Shown one piece after another: positions 58,021 through 64,000 of a stretch of 64,000 nt of DNA (position 1 is its first letter; the number at the start of each line of letters is the position of its first letter). A model generated the notes under the pieces. The model had not been told where the DNA came from. It did no database searches and was given only the letters and a program-made list of their open reading frames with translations. The position numbers and the translations under genes are program-made. Source of the DNA: Pratylenchus scribneri (taxonomy: Eukaryota > Nematoda > Chromadorea > Rhabditida > Pratylenchidae); assembly GCA_030063045.1 (NCBI GenBank), contig JAQSEB010000134.1, forward strand, positions 248,001-312,000, in the 5' to 3' direction.

Positions 58021-58124
58021 TGTTTTTTTTCAACGAACTAGCTTAATTAATTAATTAATTCCACAAAAAATTAAAATTCGAAGAATTTATCATTTATAAA
58101 ACAATTTTCTATATATGTATGTGA

Positions 58125-60717
58125 TCATGTCTGACGTATTGATCGTTTATTCTGGTTGTTATTATTTTGCAGTGCATTCGGCGATTTCTTGGCTGCGCCT
58201 TTCTTTGAAGATCCTCCAAACATGTTGGCCAGCACATCGGCCATATCCGGCATATCCACTTTGGGCAATTGCAAATTTTGCATTTCCTTTAAAAATTAAT
58301 TTTAAAAACATTTTATTTATGTCGCAAAAATATTGGAAATCTCTATTTTTTTGACTTCCTGTGGATTAGTAGAGAATATGTTCATTCGACTTGGCATAGT
58401 CGATTTAGTCTACGAAATTTTAATTCTAAACCGATATGAGCTTGCTTTGAAAAACTGAACCATTGTTTAAACCCAAACCGGTTTAATTTTTTAAATCACG
58501 ATTTTTTCTAGGTAACCCAAACTTAAGAATGGGCTCATTCGACTCGGAGTGGTCGATTTAATCTATAAAATTTCAATTTTAAATGGGTTTGAACTTGTTT
58601 TGAAAAGTTGAACCATTGCTTAAACCCAAACCGGTTTTGGTCTACTAACTTTTTCCTAGGTATTATTTCGGGTCTGTAATCGAAATTTCATAGACTAAAT
58701 CGACCATTCCGAATCAAATGAGCCTATTCTCGCGTCCTTAGGTCGCCTAGAAGTCACAATTTCCAAATTTATCAGTAGCCCAGCTTTTGGTAAATTCCGA
58801 AATTTACCAATTTTCAATATTTAATGCAATATATAATTTTTTAACCTTTTGCATTTGTGGGTCTTGCGCAGCCAATTTTGGGGTCACCACCATAAGCAAG
58901 AATGCCACAATGAGCATTATAATCTGAAAATTTGGGCCAATTTTATTATTTTAATTTACGTCTCAACTTTACGCCGTTTAAAATAACTCATCAAGGACTG
59001 AACCAATTTTATATGATTTTGGCATCAAATTAAAGAGCAGACTTTTGGCTATCCAATGAAATTAATTTTATTTAAATTGGTTCAGAATTGATGAAGTTAT
59101 GGCCAAAAAACCACCGACAATTTGGCTAATGCATAGCAAAGATTATTTTAAAATGGTTTTTTGACCGCAATTTCATCAATTCTGAATCAATTTAAGTAAA
59201 ATTAATTTCATTTGATAGCCAAAAGTCTGCTCTTTAATTTGTTACAAAATCATCAAAATTTGATTCAGTTTTTGATGAGTTAAACGGCAAAAAACTAGGC
59301 TGATTTATCGATTTACCATTGGATTCATCAGCACATCCGTCACGCGCCATTCCTCTCGTTTGCGGAAATATTTCATTGGTTGACGTGCCGCAATTTGCAC
59401 TGGATATGGCACAGTGACCACCGCATTCGGCTTAAATTGATGATTTAATAAATGTGTTTAAGGTTAATAATAAATTTATGAGCAATTCCCTGAATTATTC
59501 TAAGATGTTGGACTGCTTTATTTTCGGAAATTTGACTTTTTGGATCGAATTTTTTATTATTATTCTTAATTGATAAATAGAGGGGAAAAAATTGTATGGG
59601 TTACTCCCAGAATTATTTGCATTTGTTGGAATGATTAATTATTTTGGCTGGAGGACCTAATTGAACTTTATTAGTTTTTTAACTTAAGCTTTTAGGATTA
59701 GGCCATTCTTATTTTATTTGTTAAGCAAATGTTCTTAAAACTTTCTGGAAGCCTTTTTAAAGAAAATGTTGCGACGTATTCATTCAACTAAATTAAGTCC
59801 CAAATTTGCCAAATTTATATCAAATTTGAATTAATCAAATTCAATGGTTGTTGGTTGGGTGGTCTTTAGATCCCCTAAAATCAGCTAGCCAGTCCCAGCC
59901 AGAACATTTACAATTCCCGAATATTTTCCAATTTTCATTTACTTTTAATTATAAAATGAGTAAAAACCTGAAGTAAATTCAGCTTCCTTGCCCGTATTTT
60001 TCCCTTATTCGTAATGTCCACACGAAGCGGTTCAAACATGAAATCGACATTGGCCACCTCCAAAATGTATGAACCGGAGGGAACATCCTCAACTTTGAAG
60101 GAACCATCAGACCTAAAAAAATCATTAAATTAAAATATTGAAAATGGCGAACGGATTATAATGGTTCAGAAATTTATCCTAGACGACCAAACCTTATTCC
60201 CAAACGATAGATAGATCTCTGGTCAAGACACATTATTTGATTATGTTTTGGGTTTAACTAATTCTATAACTTAGTTTTGAACCAAAAACCAAAATGTGGT
60301 TTAAACCGTTTAAAACCCTTTAATTGTTGACCAAACCTCAAACCATAACCAAATTATATACTATTCAATGCGTTTTGACCAGCTCTATCCAATTTTGGGT
60401 ATATTTGGTTTATGAATTTGTGGGACAAACCCATAAACTATTATAATTTTTTGATGCTTTTTCAACTAAAAATCAATAAATTAGACAACAAACTTGACAA
60501 ATGCAGTGAATTTCCCGTAGTCGACGAGCACTTTTGTCTCCGTATACCAATTTGGTTTTGGCTCCATTTCGGCACGAATGCTCGCTTTGCCTTCAATTGA
60601 GAATAATAATTCAGCGGAATTTGAATCTCCAGCCGAGTTTGAAGAAGATTGTGCATCATCAATGCCAATTTTGAGCATTAAAATTAATAAAATTGGCATA
60701 ATAAATTGGGAGAACAT
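58125..60717 (-). CDS. emc-7: ER membrane protein complex subunit 7 (EMC7)
   Basis: Subunit of the EMC insertase, with a luminal beta-sandwich domain and one membrane anchor. Exons on the minus strand: 60494-60717, 59968-60112, 59317-59430, 58846-58923 and 58125-58286; 240 residues against 242 in human, phases agreeing. A signal peptide (MFSQFIMPILLILMLK), the luminal domain with SDGSFKVEDVPSGSYILEVA, VPYPVQIAARQPMKYFRKRE, a membrane segment IIMLIVAFLLMVVTPKLA and a Met/Asp-rich tail with DMADVLANMFGGSS are visible in family order. A ttttag lies 11 bases before the ATG, suitable for trans-splicing. The gene starts 190 bases after the upstream same-strand gene. Confidence 0.95.
58365..58780. 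repeat. Foldback repeat in EMC7 intron
   Basis: GGTCGATTTAATCTATAAAATTTC-like blocks at 58400-58580 are mirrored by GAAATTTCATAGACTAAATC at 58685, enclosing AAACCCAAACCGGTTTTGG units. Related to 34435-34720. Confidence 0.7.
58979..59287. repeat. Palindromic family A, copy 7 (EMC7 intron)
   Basis: Arms TTAAAGAGCAGACTTTTGGC and GCCAAAAGTCTGCTCTTTAA; one of the best-preserved copies. Confidence 0.92.
60160..60450. repeat. Family C copy (EMC7 intron)
   Basis: GTTTAAACCGTTTAAAACCC core and CCAGCTCTATCCAATTTTGG end, in EMC7 intron 1. Confidence 0.88.
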
Positions 60718-60907
60718 CTTTTGGCTTTCTAAAATTAATTAGTTATTTTTAGTAATAGGTAAATAAAAAAATCTATAAAGTTAATAAATAAAAGTATAAA
60801 AAATGGAACTATTTGTTATAAACATTTTATTAAAAATTTTCAATAAATGATAATAATTTATCGAAGTAAATCAACAACAATGTATAATTTAAATTCATTT
60901 CAGCATA

Positions 60908-62342
60908 TTAGATGTTTATAACCAGCGTTTTTGAAGAATCCTCATCTTCTTCTTCTTGATTAACATTCTTCCAATGTTCTTCTTCACCTTTTGGGTATTG
61001 AGTTAAATAAAATCTCCCATTTTTGCGATATAATGTCAAAATTTCATTGGTTCCCGCATTCTCCAGTGTAAATTCCTCAACATTTGGGATTGGGTATCCA
61101 ACGCTGAAGGAAAAAACAAATATGAAAGATGGATGGCGAAATTGAAGTGGGAAATTCCTAAAATAATATAATTACTAAATTCAAAATGTTTTTAAACTAA
61201 CATCTTTGATGGGATTAATAATGTTCGCCATCAATTTGTCCCAAGCAGCATCATTATTCGACGAGAGAATGATATTCTTTTGTTTTCCATTATTCGATTG
61301 TTGTTTTGTCAGCCAACTCATAATAATATCAATGTCATCAATGGTCAAAATGGGTCCAACCATAAGAAATTGGATTTGGTCAAAAATTCCAGGGAATAGG
61401 CCATTGAAATCATTCAAATTTGGTCCATCTTCGACAAACATGAATGCGTTCTTCTCGTTGGCGCCCATAAATACCAGAAAATCGCGCAGCGAAGCGGCGC
61501 CCAATTTTTTGTCAATTTTTGAACAAATCAATTGAATTTTGGTTATTCGTAAGATGGCACATTGGTGCATGTGGGCAATGCTTTTGAAAAAATTCACAAC
61601 TTGTTCATTCATGAATCTATTGTGTAAAATTAAATTTATTTTATGAATTGAATATTAATTCTATACTTTAATTCAATCAGTTCAATGCCGGTGATATAAT
61701 TTGGTGGTGGAATCGAAGCAATTGGAATAATCTCGGCATCATCATCTTCCACAATATCCAAAGTGTGTCGAATAAAAGCTTGCAGCACATTTCCCAATTC
61801 ACAACGGCCCGGTAAAATTTCCAGATACGGAATTTTGTGAGGTTTCACTTTATCACCATGGAGTTTTGGCCAACAAAGTTGTCTGAATGTTTCACTGGAG
61901 GTACTCAATGAAGAATTGGCCAATTCTTTGCGACCAATCCATGGCAAAGAGTCGATTAACCAATTTTGAATAAACCTAAAATATTCAAACATTGCCAGAT
62001 TTTGATGTTTATTTGGGAATTTACCTTTTTGGTCGCTTGATGTTCGGAACAAAACCGTTGGATCCTTCTTCCTGTTGTGGTCTTTTCATTGGCTGCTGTG
62101 AAGTTGATGGAATGGCAATGGTAGGGTCGGCCGCATTTTCCTGAATAAACAATTCAATATTCAATTTCACAATTAAATTACAAAAATGTAAAAACCTGAG
62201 ACTTTTCCGCCTTTAATGTTTCAATTTCTTCTTTCAATTTTCCATTTTCTTTCGATAATTCATGATTTTTTCCTTCCAATTTGTCAACATTTTCCTTCAA
62301 TGCAATGATTTCAGCGCGTAATTCCCGAATTTGGTCGGACAT
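60908..62342 (-). CDS. Unrecognised paralogous family, member 1 (possible frameshift in last exon)
   Basis: Exons on the minus strand: 62196-62342, 62025-62140, 61667-61975, 61202-61616 and 60908-61157. The N-terminus is a short coiled coil (MSDQIRELRAEIIALKENVD...), then a basic linker, then FIQNWLIDSLPWIGRKELAN and a Cys-Trp-Pro motif (RQLCWPKLH). The C-terminus reads EEFTLENAG.NEILTLYRK and YPKGEEEHWK. No signal peptide or membrane segment. The first four exons keep phase. The last exon is 250 bases, one too many: read from its acceptor it meets a stop near 61080, while the conserved C-terminal frame begins one base off. The paralogue downstream in the array has no such problem. I do not recognise the family. 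Confidence 0.7.
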
Positions 62343-62556
62343 TTTTGTTAATTTTCAGCAGTTTGAATAATTATTCTCGATAGAAATAAAGCAATGAATT
62401 TATTTTTATTATCTGTGAAAATTTAGAAAAAATAAGAAATAAGTATAAAAAATGCAACAATTTGTTATAATAAAAATCAATGATTGATAATAATTTATCG
62501 AAAATAAATCAACAAAAAATCCAACAAATTATTCATTTCTGCATGTCTTTATGGGT

Positions 62557-63947
62557 TTATAAAATATTGATGATTGTAGAATTCGGCATCATTTGATGAA
62601 TTTTATTCTTGCCATCTTTCTTCCAATGTTCTTGACCTTTCGGGTAACGAGCCAAATAGAAGAGTGAATCCATTTTGCGATATAAGGTCAAAATTTCATT
62701 GGTATTTGCATTCTCCAGTGTAAATTCTTCATAAACCCACGCGGCCGAATAAAAAATAAGAAAAATGGACGGCGAATTTGAATGCAAAAATTCCTATAAT
62801 AGTAATTATTAGTAAAAAAACGTAAAATAATATTTTCAATTAACCTCTTTGATTTGCTTGATGAAGAATGTCATATATTCTCGATTATAAATGAATCCAA
62901 ATTCGATGGTCTTTTGTTTTCCATAATTTGATTGTTTTGTGAGCCAATCCAAAATAATACTTATGCCTTCATAATTGCCCATATCTTCCCAAAAGTCATC
63001 ATTGTCCTCATATTTCCCAAATTGTAATGATTGAATATGGTCAAAAATGTCAGGAAATAATTGATTAAAATCAATCAAATTTTGGTCAACAATAAATTTG
63101 AAAATTTTGTCAGCCAAAAATTCCAACAAAGTACGCATCGAAGAAACATCCTCCTTTTCATTCATTTCTACGAAATATAATGTGCAATTTTGAAGCAAAT
63201 GGGCAGTGTTTTTGAAGAAGTTCAAAACTTGGTCATTCACAAATCTAAAATTTAAAAAATAATAATATTAAACTTTTGGTTGGAGTTTGTCCCTTACATG
63301 GAAATGCAGGATGTTGAAGATGATGAGGAGGAAGAAGAATAAGATGATGGAAGATGATGAGGTGGAGGAGGAAGAAGAATAAGATGATGGAAGATGATGA
63401 GGGGGGAGAGATGATGAGGAGGAAGATAATGATGATGACGAAGAAGATAAATGATGAGGATGATGAAGATGATGAGGAAGAAGATGAGTAAAATGATGAT
63501 GAGGAGGAAGATGAATAAGATTATAATGAAGATGATGACGAGGAAGATAATGATGAGGATGATGAAGGAGATCATCCTCGTTCATCTTCTTCTTCATCAT
63601 CATCCTCATCAATTCCCACGTAGGGGACAAACTCTATTTGTACTGAATTTTTAAATAATATCCCCTACTCTAAATCAATTGTTCCGATGCCCAAAATATA
63701 GTCCAGTGGTTGAATCGAAGCAATTGGAACAATCTGTTTTTCCGTATGAATTAGAGCTCGCACATTTCCCAGTTCAAGATCGACTTTGGTAAATTTCAGA
63801 TATGGAATTTTGCGTGGTTTCACTTTGTTGTGAAGTTTTGGCCAACAAAGTTGACGGAATATTTCACTGGAGGTACTCAATGAAGAAATGGCCATTTCTT
63901 CGCGACCAATCCATGGCAAAGAGTCGATTAACCAATTTTGAATAAAC
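62557..63947 (-). CDS. Unrecognised paralogous family, member 2 (5' end outside window)
   Basis: Exons on the minus strand 63669-63947, 62845-63244 and 62557-62793, phases agreeing; upstream exons lie beyond the window. It aligns along its length with the neighbouring gene: FIQNWLIDSLPWIGREEMAI, RQLCWPKLH, FKN.AHLLQN, SIILDWLTKQSNYGKQKTIE and EEFTLENANTNEILTLYRK. It is shorter in the middle and more diverged near residues 180-230 of the pair. The intron 63245-63668 carries a microsatellite-bearing TIR element. It lies 214 bases upstream of member 1, same strand. Confidence 0.72.
63281..63636. mobile_element. Short TIR element packed with GAT/ATC microsatellite, copy 2
   Basis: Ends TGGAGTTTGTCCCTTAC and GTAGGGGACAAACTCTA are inverted repeats shared with the element at 55377-56281. 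The core is GATGATGAGGAAGAAG-type microsatellite. Confidence 0.75.
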
Positions 63948-64000
63948 CTAAAATACTCAAACATTGGCAAATTTAGATGTTAATTTTATTTGGGAATTTA

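Noticed and set aside
63268..63654. Overlapping His/Pro/Ser-rich and Met/Lys/Arg-rich open frames
   Set aside because: Microsatellite artefact inside the second TIR element; open on both strands.

Overview
The window is nuclear DNA from a nematode. The genes are split into many short exons, with introns from about 40 bases to over 1 kb that are AT-rich and full of repeats. The protein set reads as nematode orthologues: an EAT-4 vesicular glutamate transporter, an UNC-32-type V-ATPase a subunit, MED15, BCL7, CNOT3, CDC45 and others. Two introns use GC-AG borders and many insertions are palindromic. This would fit a tylenchid plant parasite such as a cyst nematode, but that placement is inference; only 'nematode' is firm.

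Layout. 1-8575 (+): 3' part of eat-4. 9493-10245 (-): LYRM4/ISD11, 236 bases behind CDC45 on the same strand. 10482-19125 (-): CDC45 in 16 exons; its 2.9 kb intron holds two tandem GFRP-like genes on the opposite strand (12082-12437 and 13414-13746). 19694-21633: a 1.94 kb foldback element with about 180-base inverted ends around a decayed gene. 22120-23299 (-): BCL7. 23953-30560 (+): MED15 without a visible KIX domain. 30744-33725 (-): an unrecognised gene. 35011-41555 (-): CNOT3. 42456-53961 (+): V-ATPase subunit a, with one mutually exclusive exon pair and a second duplicated exon pair, one copy of which looks broken. 54996-57829 (+): maleylacetoacetate isomerase. 58125-60717 (-): EMC7. 60908-62342 (-) and 62557 to the window end (-): two tandem paralogues of an unrecognised family. 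These last three genes lie head-to-tail with gaps of only 190 and 214 bases, the spacing of a nematode operon.

Most non-coding sequence is repetitive. There are seven copies of a ~300-base perfect-style palindrome, seven copies of a second palindromic family, about nine copies of a family rich in GGTTTAAAC/GTTTAAACC blocks, tRNA-derived fragments, a minisatellite core shared by three loci, a 31-base tandem array, and short elements whose inverted ends bracket GAT/ATC microsatellites. Almost all sit in introns. Gene products are mostly housekeeping (replication, mRNA decay, transcription, Fe-S assembly, ER insertion, proton pumping, tyrosine catabolism), plus one neuronal transporter. Exon borders were set by hand from splice sites, reading phase and remembered family sequences, and nearly every exon length agrees with its phase.
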